From NCBI GenBank assembly GCA_005502915.1, contig SCMT01000001.1, forward strand, positions 1-64,000: a stretch of DNA of 64,000 nt, written 5' to 3'. This document shows positions 33,742 through 45,148 of the stretch, piece by piece (positions within the stretch are counted from its first letter, which is position 1; each line of letters opens with the position of its first letter). Under the pieces are notes generated by a model. The model saw only the letters and a list, made by a program, of their open reading frames with translations. It ran no database searches and was not told the origin of the DNA. The position numbers and the translations under genes were made by a program. Origin of the DNA: Lysobacteraceae bacterium 2PB. Its GTDB lineage: Bacteria; Pseudomonadota; Gammaproteobacteria; Xanthomonadales; Xanthomonadaceae.

Positions 33742-34537
33742 GACTTCGCTCCTCCCGTCGGTGCGGCCGGAGCGGCCGGCGTGGCGGGCTGCTGGCTGTT
33801 GGCAGGCGCGGCGGTTCCGGCGGGCGCGGCCGGGGGCGCGGTGCCGGCCGCCGGCGCGGTGCCGGCCGCCGGCGCGGTGCCGGCGGGCGCGGTCGCCGCC
33901 GGCGCGGCGGGCGTCAGCGTCTGCAACTGCTCGGTGGTGACGCTGGCGGGCGTGGCACCGGCCGGGGTCGCGCCTTCCTCGCCTTCCTTCTTCGCGTTCG
34001 GGTTCACCAGGGTGACGGCGAGGCTGAAGGTGTACGGCAGGCCCTTGTTCTCGCCCTCGGACTGGATCACCGACAGCTCGGGCTTCGCCATCCAGCCGGA
34101 GGCCGACAGCACTTCCATGTAGGTACTGACCCGCGCATGCGACTGCGAGCGGCCTTCCAGCGTCAGCTTGTCGCCTTCCTGCTTGATCGAGGTGAGGATC
34201 ACGCCATCGGGAATCGTGCGCACCAGCGAGTCGAAGAGGTGGACCATCTGCGAGCGGTTGGCCTGCAGCTCCTCGATCACCTTCTTGCGGTTGAGCAGCT
34301 TCTTCTTCTTCTCTTCGAGCTTCTCGATCTCGGTGATCTGCGCCTTCACTTCCTCGATCTTCTGGGTGAGGAACGCATTGCGCTCCATCTGGCCCGAGAT
34401 CTGCATGCTGTAGTAGGTGTTGACCAGGAACCACAGGCCGAGGCCGGCCACCGCGGACAGGGCCAGCATCAGCATGAACTGCTTCTTGCGTTCTTTCTGG
34501 CGCTCCGCGCGCCACGGGAGGAGGTTGATGCGTGCCA

Positions 34538-34538
<1 letters not shown>
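33738..34538 (-). CDS. pilN: Type IV pilus alignment protein PilN
   Basis: A 266-residue bitopic membrane protein. The cytoplasmic N-terminus INLLPWR (residues 4-10) is the conserved PilM-binding motif. A membrane helix (about 22-42), a Lys/Glu-rich coiled coil (about 60-95) and a ferredoxin-like domain (about 100-180) follow. The last 75 residues are an unusual Ala/Pro/Thr tail including repeated AGTAPA units, longer than in typical PilN (about 200 aa). The ATG shares a base with the PilM stop (TGATG). Confidence 0.95.
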
Positions 34539-35925
<1,387 letters not shown>

Positions 35926-38481
35926 ATGTCCCTGATTCGCCGACTGTTCCGCTGGGCCCTCCTGTTGACCCTGCTCGGCCTGGTGGTCGGCGGCATCGCC
36001 TTCGCGGCGCTGTACTACACGGTCTCGTCCAGGCTGCCCGACGTGCAGACCCTGCGCAGCATCGAGCTGCAGGAACCTTTATATGTATACGCGCGCGACG
36101 GGCGGCTGATGGGCCTGTTCGGCGAGACCCGCCGCTACCCGGTCGAGATCGAGAAGGTGCCCAAGCGCCTCAAGGACGCCTTCCTGGCCGCCGAGGACGC
36201 CCGCTTCTACGAACACGACGGCGTGGACTACAAGGGCGTGGGCCGGGCCATCAAGGAACTGGTCTTCACCGACAAGGAGCGCGTCGCGGGCGGGTCCACC
36301 ATCACCCAGCAGGTCGCGCGCCAGTTCTTCCTCAGTTCCGAGTACAGCTACACCCGCAAGTTCGCCGAGATGCTGCTGGCCCGGAAGATGGAGCAGGAGC
36401 TGACCAAGGACGAGATCTTCGAGCTGTACCTGAACAAGAGTTTCTTCGGCAACCGCGCCTACGGCGTGGCCGCCGCCGCCGAGTTCTACTACGGCAAGTC
36501 CCTGGACCAGCTGGACCTGGACGAGATGGCCTCGCTGGCCGCGATCCCCAAGTTCCCGTCCACCGCCAACCCGATCAGCAACCCGGAACGCGCCCGCCAG
36601 CGCCGCGACAACTACGTGCTGGTGCGGATGCGCGAGCTGGGCTTCATCACCCCGGCCGAGGAGCAGGCGGCGCGCGCGACGCCGATGCACGCCAGCCCGC
36701 ACGAACGGCCGGTCGAGGTCTATGCGCCGTACGTCGCGGAGATGGTCCGCCAGGAAATGATCGACCGCTTCGGCAAGGATGTCCTGACCAAGGGCTACCA
36801 CGTCACCACGACCATCGACCCGGTCCTGCAGGCCGCCGCCGACAAGGCCGTGCGCGATGGCCTGGGCACCTACGACCGCCGCCACGGCTGGAACGCCAAG
36901 GCGCTGCCGCACATCGACCTGCCCCCGGGCGAGGATGCCGCGACCGCCGCCAAGCGGCTGCGCGACCATCCGACCCAGGGCGAACTGCGCGCGGCCCTGG
37001 TGCTGGGCACCAGCGGCGCCAATGCCCAGGTCGTGCTGGCCGACGGCACCGTGCTCGACCTCGGCCCGGAGACCTCGCGCTGGACCGGCAAGGCCCCCGG
37101 CACCCTGCTCAAGCGCGGCGACGTGGCCCGCGTGCGCCGGATCGAGCCGGAGGCCAAGGTCGACCCCGCCAAGACCGGCGCCGCGACCGCCGCCGCACCG
37201 ACCCCGACCGGCCCGGTGACCTGGCGCCTGGAGCAGTTGCCGCGCGCCCAGTCGGCCCTGGTCTCGCTGGATGCCGATACCGGCGCGCTGCGCGCCCTGG
37301 TCGGCGGCTTCAGCTTCGCCGGCAGCAAGTTCAACAACGCCACCCAGGCACGCCGCCAGCCGGGCTCCTCGTTCAAGCCGTTCGTGTATGCCGCGGCCTT
37401 CGAGCGCGGCTACAACCCGGCGTCGATCGTGCTCGATGCCCCGGTCGTGTTCCGAATGCGCGCCGGCAAGGTCTGGCGCCCGCAGAACGACGGCGGCGGC
37501 TTCGCCGGCCCGATCCGCGTGCGCGAGGCGCTGGTCCAGTCGCGCAACCTGGTGTCGGTGCGCATGCTCGACGCCATCGGGGTGGACTACGCGCGCAAGT
37601 ACATCACCCAGTTCGGCTTCGAGGAAAAGGAACTGCCGCCGAACCTGTCGATCTCGCTCGGCACGCCCTCGCTGACGCCGCTGTCGATCGCGCGCGGCTA
37701 CGCGGCCTTCGCCAACGGCGGCTTCCGCATCGATCCGTGGCTGATCGACGAAGTGAAGGACCGCGACGGCAAGCAGGTGTTCAAGCAGACCCCGGCCGTC
37801 GCCTGTCGCGGCTGCGGCACGGGCCGCGCCGGCCAGCCCGCCGTGCCCGCCTCCAGCGTCGTCGACGGCTTCGACCTCGGCCCGGCCGGCGGCACCGCCG
37901 CGACGCCCAAGCCGGGCGAAGGCAAGCCGGGGGCCAAGCCGACCGAGGCCAAGGCTGCCGTCGCCACCACCCTGCCCGCCGGCGCCGTGCTCGCGCCGCG
38001 CGCGATGGACGAACGCATCGCCTACCAGATCACCTCGATGATGCGCGACGTGGTCCTGCGCGGCACCGCCACCGACGCCCGCCGCCTGAACCGCGAGGAC
38101 GTCGGCGGCAAGACCGGTTCGACCAACAACCACCGCGACGCCTGGTTCTCCGGTACCGGCGGCAACCTGATCACCACGGTGTGGGTCGGCAAGAGCGACA
38201 ACACCTCGCTGGGCTACCGCGAATACGGCGGCAAGGCCGCGCTGCCGATCTGGATCGACTACATGGCCGTGGCGCTGAAGGACGTGCCGGTGGCGCCGAA
38301 CGACCCGCCGCCGGGCATGATCAAGGTCGCGGTCACCGCAAGCGGCCAGCTGCTGCCGACCGAGAGCAGCGGCGGCATCACCGAGTACGTGAAGGTCGAA
38401 GACCTCGAGAAGATGGAAAGCTTCGTCGACTACGGCAGCGACGAGGCCATGCCGAGCGAGGACTCGTTCGACATCTTCTGA
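35926..38481 (+). CDS. mrcA: Penicillin-binding protein 1A (bifunctional peptidoglycan glycosyltransferase/transpeptidase)
   Basis: An 851-residue inner-membrane enzyme that polymerises and cross-links peptidoglycan. One N-terminal membrane helix comes first. A GT51 domain (about 50-225) has [14 protein letters not shown] with the catalytic Glu, and [14 protein letters not shown]. An OB-like insert is at about 325-420. The transpeptidase domain has SSFK (SxxK, about 480), QSRN (SxN, about 535) and KTGS (about 728). An extra linker rich in Ala/Lys/Pro (about 640-690) precedes the KTG region. The ATG at 35926 is preferred to an in-frame TTG 36 nt earlier. Confidence 0.97.
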   Translation: MSLIRRLFRWALLLTLLGLVVGGIAFAALYYTVSSRLPDVQTLRSIELQEPLYVYARDGRLMGLFGETRRYPVEIEKVPKRLKDAFLAAEDARFYEHDGVDYKGVGRAIKELVFTDKERVAGGSTITQQVARQFFLSSEYSYTRKFAEMLLARKMEQELTKDEIFELYLNKSFFGNRAYGVAAAAEFYYGKSLDQLDLDEMASLAAIPKFPSTANPISNPERARQRRDNYVLVRMRELGFITPAEEQAARATPMHASPHERPVEVYAPYVAEMVRQEMIDRFGKDVLTKGYHVTTTIDPVLQAAADKAVRDGLGTYDRRHGWNAKALPHIDLPPGEDAATAAKRLRDHPTQGELRAALVLGTSGANAQVVLADGTVLDLGPETSRWTGKAPGTLLKRGDVARVRRIEPEAKVDPAKTGAATAAAPTPTGPVTWRLEQLPRAQSALVSLDADTGALRALVGGFSFAGSKFNNATQARRQPGSSFKPFVYAAAFERGYNPASIVLDAPVVFRMRAGKVWRPQNDGGGFAGPIRVREALVQSRNLVSVRMLDAIGVDYARKYITQFGFEEKELPPNLSISLGTPSLTPLSIARGYAAFANGGFRIDPWLIDEVKDRDGKQVFKQTPAVACRGCGTGRAGQPAVPASSVVDGFDLGPAGGTAATPKPGEGKPGAKPTEAKAAVATTLPAGAVLAPRAMDERIAYQITSMMRDVVLRGTATDARRLNREDVGGKTGSTNNHRDAWFSGTGGNLITTVWVGKSDNTSLGYREYGGKAALPIWIDYMAVALKDVPVAPNDPPPGMIKVAVTASGQLLPTESSGGITEYVKVEDLEKMESFVDYGSDEAMPSEDSFDIF

Positions 38482-38492
38482 TGCACGACATC

Positions 38493-38517
38493 GCAGGCCG
38501 GGTGCCGCCCGGCCTGC
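38493..38517 (+). terminator. GC hairpin after mrcA
   Basis: A 10-bp stem GCAGGCCGGG/CCCGGCCTGC with a 5-nt loop, 12 nt past the mrcA stop. No U-run follows, so termination would be partial or Rho-assisted. Confidence 0.5.
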
Positions 38518-38537
38518 AGTCCACCACCGCTGCCGAT

Positions 38538-38565
38538 TTGTCATTTCACGGGCATCGGTTACAGT
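38538..38565 (+). promoter_or_regulatory. Predicted sigma70 promoter
   Basis: TTGTCA (38538-38543) and TACAGT (38560-38565) with a 16-bp spacer, 30 nt before the ATG at 38596. Probably drives the 38596/39240 gene pair. Confidence 0.55.
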
Positions 38566-38595
38566 CAGTCCCTGGCCACGCAGGGATCGTTCACC

Positions 38596-39243
38596 ATGCG
38601 CCACGCCCGCCAGCACGCTGAAACGAAGACCCGCGAGCGCCGCTATCGCCTCGCCCACGAAGCCGCCCGGCTGATCGCCGAATCCGGCATCCGCGATTTC
38701 CACCAGGCCAAGCTCAAGGCCGCCGCGCGGCTGGGTATCCACGACGACGCCTCGCTGCCGCGCAATCGCGAGATCGAGGACGCGCTGCGTGAATACCAGC
38801 GATTGTTCCAGGGTGATGCGCAGGCCGGCGAGCTGCGCCGTCGGCGCGATGCCGCGCTGCGCGCGCTGGAATTCTTCGCGCCGTTCGACCCGCGCCTGGT
38901 CGGCCCGGTGCTCGACGGCACCGCGGACGCCAACTCGGCGGTGCACCTGCACCTGTACACCGACGAACCCGAAGCCGTGCCGCGCTTCCTCGAAGACCAC
39001 CGCATTCCCGCCGAATCGCGCAGCCGCCGCATCCGCCTCGACCGCGAGCGTCCGATCGACTGCCCGGTCTGGCTGTTCAGCGCCGAAGACCTGAGCTTCG
39101 ATCTCACCGTGCTGCCGCACGACGCCCTGCGCCAGGCCCCGCTGTCCAGCATCGACGAGAAACCGATGCGCCGCGCCTCCGCCACGCAGCTGCGCGCGCT
39201 GCTGGTGGAGGAGGACGTGGCGGGGTTCGAGGGCGGCGCGTGA
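38596..39243 (+). CDS. Conserved hypothetical protein coupled to an ATP-grasp gene
   Basis: A 215-residue soluble protein without signal peptide or membrane helix. The basic helical N-terminus (RRYRLAHEAARLIAESGIRDF) is followed by a region at 100-205 with VHLHLYTDEPEAV, a Phe-Leu helix, PVWLFSAEDLSFDLTVLPHD and PLSSIDEKPMRRA. The charge pattern and the late DLTVLP strand suggest a nucleotidyltransferase-like fold, but the catalytic GSxxxD motif is not seen, so I leave it unassigned. Its stop overlaps the GTG start of the ATP-grasp gene (GTGA), implying coupled production and a related function. Confidence 0.82.
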   Translation: MRHARQHAETKTRERRYRLAHEAARLIAESGIRDFHQAKLKAAARLGIHDDASLPRNREIEDALREYQRLFQGDAQAGELRRRRDAALRALEFFAPFDPRLVGPVLDGTADANSAVHLHLYTDEPEAVPRFLEDHRIPAESRSRRIRLDRERPIDCPVWLFSAEDLSFDLTVLPHDALRQAPLSSIDEKPMRRASATQLRALLVEEDVAGFEGGA

Positions 39244-40079
39244 GCCTGGAACGCGCGGAACTTCTGCTGATCGAGGAACGCGCCGCCATCCTTGCCAGCC
39301 CGACCGGCGTCGCGGCCTACGATTTCGATTTTCGACTCCACTTCGACTGCCGCCATCCCTATCGGATCGAGGGCGAAATCGACGGTGTGCTCCGGGTTGG
39401 CGCGCCGACCGACTACGCTCGCTGCCACGAAGACGCCAGGGCACTGGGTGTACGCCCGGTCAACGATCCGGAGCAGCATCTGCTCGCCAGCGAGATCGAA
39501 CGCTGGTATCCGCTGATCGAAGACGCCACGCCGAAGACGATGATCTTCGATGCACTACCCGAAGCCGATGTCGTCGAAGCCATCTTCGGCTGGCCGGTCT
39601 TCCTCAAGGGGTCTCGGCAGACGAGCAAGCACAACCCGGAGTTGTCCGTCATTCGCGATCGTGCGCACTACGCACAGGCCCGGATCGCCTACGCCCGCGA
39701 TCCGATCCTGCACTGGCAGAAACCCGTGTTGCGCGCGTTCACGCCGCTCGCTCCGGTCTCCGGCCACATCGCAGGCAAGATCCGGCCTTCCGTCGAGTTC
39801 CGCACGTTCTGGCTGCATGGGCGCTGCATCGGGCATGGCCCCTACTGGTATCAGGTGCCGCCCTATCGCAGCGACCGGATCGATGACGGCTTGGATCTCG
39901 CGGCATCGGTGGCTGCGCGCGTGCCCGTGCCGTTCCTCGTCGTCGACATCGCCCTCACTGCGGAAAATCACTGGATCGTGATCGAGTGCAATGATGCACA
40001 GGAATCCGGGCATGCCGGCATTCCGCCACTGCGGCTCTGGCGCGACCTGCTCGATGCCTGGCCCCTAAGCAGACCCTGA
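39240..40079 (+). CDS. ATP-grasp domain protein
   Basis: A 279-residue protein of the ATP-grasp superfamily (carboxylate-amine/thiol ligases), resembling the DUF4343-type group. GWPVFLKGSRQTSKHN (about 118-133) looks like the ATP-binding Lys loop. EFRTFWLHGRCIGHGPYWYQ is the central strand set, and DIALTAENHWIVIECNDAQESG the metal/ATP-binding C-terminal motif (Asp, Glu, Asn). Start is GTG overlapping the upstream stop by 4 nt. Substrate unknown. An ATP-grasp with a dedicated small partner is a common arrangement in peptide-modifying or amide-forming pathways, but this is inference. Confidence 0.85.
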   Translation: MSLERAELLLIEERAAILASPTGVAAYDFDFRLHFDCRHPYRIEGEIDGVLRVGAPTDYARCHEDARALGVRPVNDPEQHLLASEIERWYPLIEDATPKTMIFDALPEADVVEAIFGWPVFLKGSRQTSKHNPELSVIRDRAHYAQARIAYARDPILHWQKPVLRAFTPLAPVSGHIAGKIRPSVEFRTFWLHGRCIGHGPYWYQVPPYRSDRIDDGLDLAASVAARVPVPFLVVDIALTAENHWIVIECNDAQESGHAGIPPLRLWRDLLDAWPLSRP

Positions 40080-40130
40080 AACACATCCACTACATTCATC
40101 ACCGACCAAAACGACTGACGGAACGCCAGC

Positions 40131-40712
40131 ATGCGCCACCAGGGAAGGATCCACGACTGGAACGACGACAAGGGCTTCGGTTTCGTGACGCCGAACGGCG
40201 GCGGCGACCGCGCCTTCGTCCACATCAAGGCATTCGCCGGGCGCGCGCGGCGGCCGGCCAACGGCGACATCGTGACCTATGCGACGACGCGCGATGCGAA
40301 AGGACGCCTGCAGGCGGCGGACATCCGCTTCGCGAATGCGGCGCCATCAACGGACACGCGCACACGACCCGGCATCCTCGGCCCTGCGTTCGCGCTGCTC
40401 GCTTTCGCGGGCATCGTCGGCGCCGGGGCCTACGCGGTGATGAGCGCCGTCGCCTTCGTCGCCTACGGCATGGACAAGGCCGCTGCGAATGCCGGGCGAT
40501 GGCGCACGCCGGAAAGCACGCTGCACCTGTTCGGGCTGGCCTGCGGCTGGCCGGGTGCAGTGCTGGCGCAACGGCTGTTCCGCCACAAGTCGCGCAAGCG
40601 CGAATTCCAGGTCGTGTTCTGGGTCACGGTCGCGATCAACCTGATCGCATTGGCATGGCTGACGAGCAGCGATGGGCAGGCCTTCATCGCCGACCAGCTG
40701 CCATTGCCCTGA
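40131..40712 (+). CDS. Cold-shock domain - DUF1294 membrane protein
   Basis: A 193-residue protein. An N-terminal cold-shock nucleic-acid-binding domain (residues 1-66, GRIHDWNDDKGFGFVTPNGGG and AFVHIKAF carrying the RNP motifs) is fused to a DUF1294 membrane domain. The latter has about three helices, with FVAYGMDKAAA and a GWPGAVLAQRLFRHKSRKREFQ block. This fusion is known in proteobacteria; function unclear. Lone gene, 51 nt after the ATP-grasp gene. Confidence 0.93.
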   Translation: MRHQGRIHDWNDDKGFGFVTPNGGGDRAFVHIKAFAGRARRPANGDIVTYATTRDAKGRLQAADIRFANAAPSTDTRTRPGILGPAFALLAFAGIVGAGAYAVMSAVAFVAYGMDKAAANAGRWRTPESTLHLFGLACGWPGAVLAQRLFRHKSRKREFQVVFWVTVAINLIALAWLTSSDGQAFIADQLPLP

Positions 40713-40738
40713 AGACATCCGCCGACTGAAGACGCAAT

Positions 40739-40785
40739 CCGGGCCGCCCGCGGTGGGAGGGGGAGGAAGCCGCAGGGCGGCCCGG
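40739..40785. terminator. Bidirectional hairpin between convergent genes
   Basis: An 11-bp outer stem CCGGGCCGCCC/GGGCGGCCCGG encloses an inner GCGG/CCGC stem and a G-rich loop. It lies between the DUF1294 gene and the RND pump gene, which converge. Both sides are GC-rich, with no U-run. Confidence 0.5.
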
Positions 40786-40823
40786 TTGCGGAGACGGGAA
40801 GACGTTGTCGCCTCGTGCGCGGA

Positions 40824-43800
40824 TCAGCGCGCGGCGCGCGCCTCCTCGGCACGGACGCGGAACCACGCGGCGTAGAGCGCGGGCAGGAACAGCAGGGTCA
40901 GCGCGGTGGCGACGATCAGCCCGCCCATGATCGCGACGGCCATCGGCCCGAAGAACACGCTGCGCGAGAGCGGGATCATCGCGAGGATCGCCGCGAGCGC
41001 GGTGAGCACGATCGGACGGAAGCGGCGCACGGTGGACTCGATGATCGCGGTCCAGCGGTCGTGGCCGGTCGCGATGTCCTGTTCGATCTGGTCGATGAGG
41101 ATGATCGAGTTGCGCATGATCATGCCCGACAGCGCGATCACGCCCAGCATCGCGACGAAGCCGAACGGCACGCGGAAGACGAGCAGGAACAGCACCACGC
41201 CGATCAGGCCCAGCGGCGCGGTCGACAGTACCAGCAGCACGCGCGGCAGGCTGCGCAGCTGCAGCATCAGCAGCGTGACCACGACCAGCAGGAACAGCGG
41301 CATGCCGGCCTTGATCGAGTTCTGCCCGCGCGCGGAGTCCTCGACGGTGCCGCCGACGTTGAGCAGGTAACCCTCGGGCAGCGACGCGCGGATATCCGCC
41401 AGCGTGGGATCGATCTGGCCGATGACGGTCGGCGCGGTCTGGTCGGTCGCGATGTCGGCGCGCACGGTGACCGTGGGCAGGCGGTTGCGATGCCAGACCA
41501 CGCCTTCCTCGAACACCGACTCGAGCCGGGCGACCTGCATCACCGGCACGGTCTTGCCGCTGGCGGTCGGCACGGCGAGGCTGCCGAGCAGATCGAGGCG
41601 CACGCGCTCGTCCTCGGGGCCGCGGAGGAGGATGTCGATCAGTTCGTTGTCCTCGCGATACGTGCTGACCGGCAGGCCGGACAGCGCGCTCGACAGGAAG
41701 CTGGCGAGGTGCTGGGTCGACACGCCCAGCGCACGCGCGCGCTCCTGGTCCACGACCAGACGCACGACCTTGCTGGGCTCGTCCCAGTCGACGTTGACGT
41801 TGATGACGTTCGGGTTCTCGCGCACCTTCGCCATCACCTGGTAGGCGAGTTCGCGCACGCGCTCGATGTGTTCGCCCGAGACCCGGAACTGCACCGGATA
41901 GCCGACCGGCGGCCCGTTCTCCAGCCGGGTCACGCGCAGCTGCAGCTCCGGGAATCGCGCGCGCACGTCGTGCATCAGCCAGGCGCGCAGCGTCTCGCGC
42001 GCCTCGATGTCGCGGCTGCGCACCACGAATTGCGTGAAATGCTTCTGCGGCAGTTGCTGGTCCAGCGGCAGGTAGAAGCGCGGCGAGCCGGTGCCGACGT
42101 AAGCGACGTAGTTCTCGACCTCGCTGCGCCCGGCGAGCATCGCCTCGAAGCGCTTCGCGGCGGCATCGGTCGCCTTGAGCGAACTGCCTTCGGCCAGTTC
42201 GAGGTCGACCATCAGCTCCAGGCGGGTCGATTCCGGGAAGAACTGCTGCGGAATGAAGCGGAACAGCGCGATCGACACCACGAACGCGGCGACCGTCGCG
42301 AAGATCACCACCCAGCGGCGCTCGATGCACCAGCGCACCAGGCCGCGGAAGCGCCGGTAGAAACCGCTGCGATACGGGTCGTGCGCGCCTTCGTGGCCAT
42401 GCCCGCCGACGGCGGGCGGCGCGAGCACGCCGGCGTATTGCGGCCAGCGATCGGCCATCCGTTCGCGGGCGCGGCGCAGGCGGCCTTCGAGCGAGCCCGG
42501 CTTCGGCAGCGCGTTCGGTTCCGGCAGCATCTTGTCGCCGAGATACGGAATGAACAGCACGGCGGCGATCCAGGACACGATCAGCGCGATGGTCACCACC
42601 TGGAACAGCGATCGCGTGTATTCGCCGGTGCTGGACGCGGCGGTGGCGATCGGCAGGAAGCCGGCGGCCGTGACCAGGGTGCCGGTGAGCATCGGGAAGG
42701 CCGTGGTCTCGTAGGCGAAGGCGGCGGCGCGCAGCCGCGAGTAGCCCTGCTCCATCTTGATCGCCATCATCTCGACCGCGATGATCGCGTCGTCGACCAG
42801 CAGGCCGAGCGCCAGCACCAGCGCGCCGAGCGAGATCTTGTGCAGGCCGATGCCGAAGTAGTGCATCACCGCGAAGGTCATCGCCAGCACCAGCGGGATG
42901 CTCACCGCGACCACGAGGCCGGTACGCAGGCCCAGCGAGAAGAAGCTGACCAGCAGCACGATGATCACCGCCTCGGCGAGCACGCGCACGAATTCGCCGA
43001 CCGAATCGCGCACCGCCGCCGGCTGGTCGGCGACGCGATGCAGTTCCAGGCCGAGCGGCAGCGTCTTCTCCAGGCGCGCGGTTTCCGCATCCAGCGCCTG
43101 GCCGAGCTTGAGGATGTCGCCGCCGGGCTTCATCGACACCGCGATGCCGATGGCGTCCTCGCCCATGAAGCGCATGCGCGGCGCGGCGGGATCGGCGAAG
43201 CCGCGCTCGACCGTTGCGATGTCGCCGAGGCGGACGGTGCGGTCGCCGGCGCGGATCGGGAAGGCGCGGATGTCGTCGACCGACTTGAAGGCGCCGGTCA
43301 CGCGCAGCTGCACGCGGTCGGTCGGGGTCTCGAAGAAACCGGCAGGCGTCACCGCGTTCTGCTCGGCCAGCGCCTGCTGCACCGCCGACAGCGGGATGCC
43401 CAGCGTGGCCAGCTTGGTGTTCGACAGCTCGATCCAGACCTTCTCGTCCTGCAGGCCGACCAGTTCGATCTTGGCCACGTCGGGCACGCGCTGCAGCTGC
43501 AGCTCGATGCGCTCGGCGTAGTCCTTCTTCAGCGCGTAGTCGAAGCCCTTGCCGGTCAGCGCGTAGATGTTGCCGAAGGTGTCGCCGAACTCGTCGTTGA
43601 AGAACGGCCCGACCGCGCCCTGCGGCAGGGTGTGGCGGATGTCGCCGATCTTCTTGCGCACCTGGTACCACAGCGCCGGCAGCTCGGCGCTCTTCATCGA
43701 GTCGCGGGCGACGAAGATCACCTGCGATTCGCCGGGCCGCGAATACGAGGTGATGCGCTCGTAGCTGCCGGTTTCCAGCAGCTTCTTCTCGATGCGGTCG

Positions 43801-44000
43801 GTCACTTCGCGCGCGACCTCCTCGGCGGTCGCGCCCGGCCACACCGTGCGCACCACCATCGCCTTGAAGGTGAACGGCGGGTCCTCGGACTGGCCCAGGC
43901 TGCGGTACGACCAGACGCCGATGATCGCCAGCACCAGCATCATGTAGAGCACCAGCGGCCGGTTCGCCAGCGCCCATTCGGAGAGATTGAAGCGGCGCAT
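40824..44000 (-). CDS. RND-family efflux transporter permease
   Basis: A 1058-residue inner-membrane proton-driven pump of the resistance-nodulation-division superfamily (HAE1-like, broad substrate). The first membrane helix (PLVLYMMLVLAIIGVWSYRSL) is followed by a large periplasmic loop. Helices 2-6 include GLLVDDAIIAVEMMAIKMEQG with the paired Asp of the proton relay (about residue 400). A second periplasmic loop and helices 7-12 follow (MLGVIALSGMIMRNSIILIDQI). ATG at 44000 is used; a GTG at 44006 overlapping the adaptor stop is the alternative. No outer-membrane channel is encoded in this operon. Confidence 0.95.
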   Translation of the reverse strand: MRRFNLSEWALANRPLVLYMMLVLAIIGVWSYRSLGQSEDPPFTFKAMVVRTVWPGATAEEVAREVTDRIEKKLLETGSYERITSYSRPGESQVIFVARDSMKSAELPALWYQVRKKIGDIRHTLPQGAVGPFFNDEFGDTFGNIYALTGKGFDYALKKDYAERIELQLQRVPDVAKIELVGLQDEKVWIELSNTKLATLGIPLSAVQQALAEQNAVTPAGFFETPTDRVQLRVTGAFKSVDDIRAFPIRAGDRTVRLGDIATVERGFADPAAPRMRFMGEDAIGIAVSMKPGGDILKLGQALDAETARLEKTLPLGLELHRVADQPAAVRDSVGEFVRVLAEAVIIVLLVSFFSLGLRTGLVVAVSIPLVLAMTFAVMHYFGIGLHKISLGALVLALGLLVDDAIIAVEMMAIKMEQGYSRLRAAAFAYETTAFPMLTGTLVTAAGFLPIATAASSTGEYTRSLFQVVTIALIVSWIAAVLFIPYLGDKMLPEPNALPKPGSLEGRLRRARERMADRWPQYAGVLAPPAVGGHGHEGAHDPYRSGFYRRFRGLVRWCIERRWVVIFATVAAFVVSIALFRFIPQQFFPESTRLELMVDLELAEGSSLKATDAAAKRFEAMLAGRSEVENYVAYVGTGSPRFYLPLDQQLPQKHFTQFVVRSRDIEARETLRAWLMHDVRARFPELQLRVTRLENGPPVGYPVQFRVSGEHIERVRELAYQVMAKVRENPNVINVNVDWDEPSKVVRLVVDQERARALGVSTQHLASFLSSALSGLPVSTYREDNELIDILLRGPEDERVRLDLLGSLAVPTASGKTVPVMQVARLESVFEEGVVWHRNRLPTVTVRADIATDQTAPTVIGQIDPTLADIRASLPEGYLLNVGGTVEDSARGQNSIKAGMPLFLLVVVTLLMLQLRSLPRVLLVLSTAPLGLIGVVLFLLVFRVPFGFVAMLGVIALSGMIMRNSIILIDQIEQDIATGHDRWTAIIESTVRRFRPIVLTALAAILAMIPLSRSVFFGPMAVAIMGGLIVATALTLLFLPALYAAWFRVRAEEARAAR

Positions 44001-44002
44001 GG

Positions 44003-45148
44003 TCACTTCGCCTGCACGGACGCGTTCAGCACGGGACGGTTGCTGCGGTCGACCGGTTGCACCAGCGCGCCGTCATGCAGCAGGTGGCCGCCGGCCAGCA
44101 CCACCCAATCGTCGGGCTTGAGCCCGGAACGCACGTCGACGCCATCGTCGCCGTAGGGACCGGTCGTGACCGATACCCGCCGCGCCTTGCGCGTCGCGGG
44201 ATCGATCACCCACACCGCGGCGGCGCCCTTGCCGTCGCGCTGCAGTGCCGAGAGCGGCAGGTGCAGGCCCGCGGCTGCGGCGCCGGGAATGTAGACGCGC
44301 GCGCTCTGGCCGAGGTCCACGGCACGGCCGGCCTCGCCGTCGAGCGTCGCGCGGGCGGCGTAGGTGCGCGCCTGCGGGTCGGCCGACGGCGCGATCTCGC
44401 GGATCCGGCCGGGCAGGCGCTCGCCGCGGCGGCTCCAGGGTTCGATCACCACGGGCTGGCCGATGCGGAATTCGCGGATGCGCGACTCGGGCAGCGCGAA
44501 GGCGACCTCTCGGCCGCTATCGGCCGCCAGCGTGAATGCCGGCTGGCCTGCGGCGACCACCTGGCCGGCCTCGATCTGGCGGCTGGCGATCACGCCGTCG
44601 CGGGGCGCGCGGAGCTGGCCGTAGGCGGCCTGGTTGCCTGCCAGGTCGCGCTGCGCGCGGGCGGCCCGGGCCTGGCCTTCGGCGGCACGCAGGGCGGCGG
44701 TCTGCTGGTCCAGCGCGGAGCGGCTGACGAGGCGGTCCTGGGCGAGCGCAACCAGGCGGGCGTGATCGGCGCGGGCCCGGACCAGCTGGGCTTCGGCGGC
44801 GGTCGCCTGGGCCTGCAGGGATTCGGCCTGCAGCCGGAGGTCGCCGGGATCCAGCTCGGCGATGACGTCGCCGGCGCGCACGCGGTCGCCGGTATCGACC
44901 GACCGGCGCAGGACCTTGCCACCGACCCGGAAGGCGAGCGCGGTTTCCTCGCGTGCCCGCACCTCGCCGGCGAATGCGCTCAGCTCGCCGTGGGCGGGAC
45001 CGGCGGCTTCCGCCGCCCGCGCCACCAGCACCGGGCGCGCGACGGGGGCCTGCGTGCCGTCGTTGCCACATGCCGCCAGGATCCCCACCATCAGGACCTG
45101 CCCCAGCACCTGCCCGAACCTGTCCCGCCCGAACCGTCGCGCCGCCAT
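44003..45148 (-). CDS. RND efflux periplasmic adaptor (HlyD/AcrA family) lipoprotein
   Basis: A 381-residue membrane-fusion protein. Its lipobox LAACG (about residues 23-27) gives a lipid anchor. The biotinyl-lipoyl half-motif comes next (VGGKVLRRSVDTGDRVRAGD, about 75-95). A coiled-coil hairpin rich in Ala/Gln/Arg (about 105-170) follows, then the second lipoyl half (GQLRAPRDGVIASRQIEAGQ), beta-barrel and membrane-proximal domains. It couples the pump at 40824 to an outer-membrane channel. Operon order adaptor-pump; 45149-45230 contains the shared promoter with the TetR gene. Confidence 0.95.
   Translation of the reverse strand: MAARRFGRDRFGQVLGQVLMVGILAACGNDGTQAPVARPVLVARAAEAAGPAHGELSAFAGEVRAREETALAFRVGGKVLRRSVDTGDRVRAGDVIAELDPGDLRLQAESLQAQATAAEAQLVRARADHARLVALAQDRLVSRSALDQQTAALRAAEGQARAARAQRDLAGNQAAYGQLRAPRDGVIASRQIEAGQVVAAGQPAFTLAADSGREVAFALPESRIREFRIGQPVVIEPWSRRGERLPGRIREIAPSADPQARTYAARATLDGEAGRAVDLGQSARVYIPGAAAAGLHLPLSALQRDGKGAAAVWVIDPATRKARRVSVTTGPYGDDGVDVRSGLKPDDWVVLAGGHLLHDGALVQPVDRSNRPVLNASVQAK

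Noticed and set aside
36079-39444. Open frame of about 1120 codons antisense to mrcA and the 38596 gene
   Set aside because: His/Arg/Gly-rich shadow; mrcA motifs on the other strand are decisive.
40815-44156. Long open frame antisense to the RND pump
   Set aside because: Composition is Glu/His/Arg-rich without motifs; the pump sequence is unambiguous.
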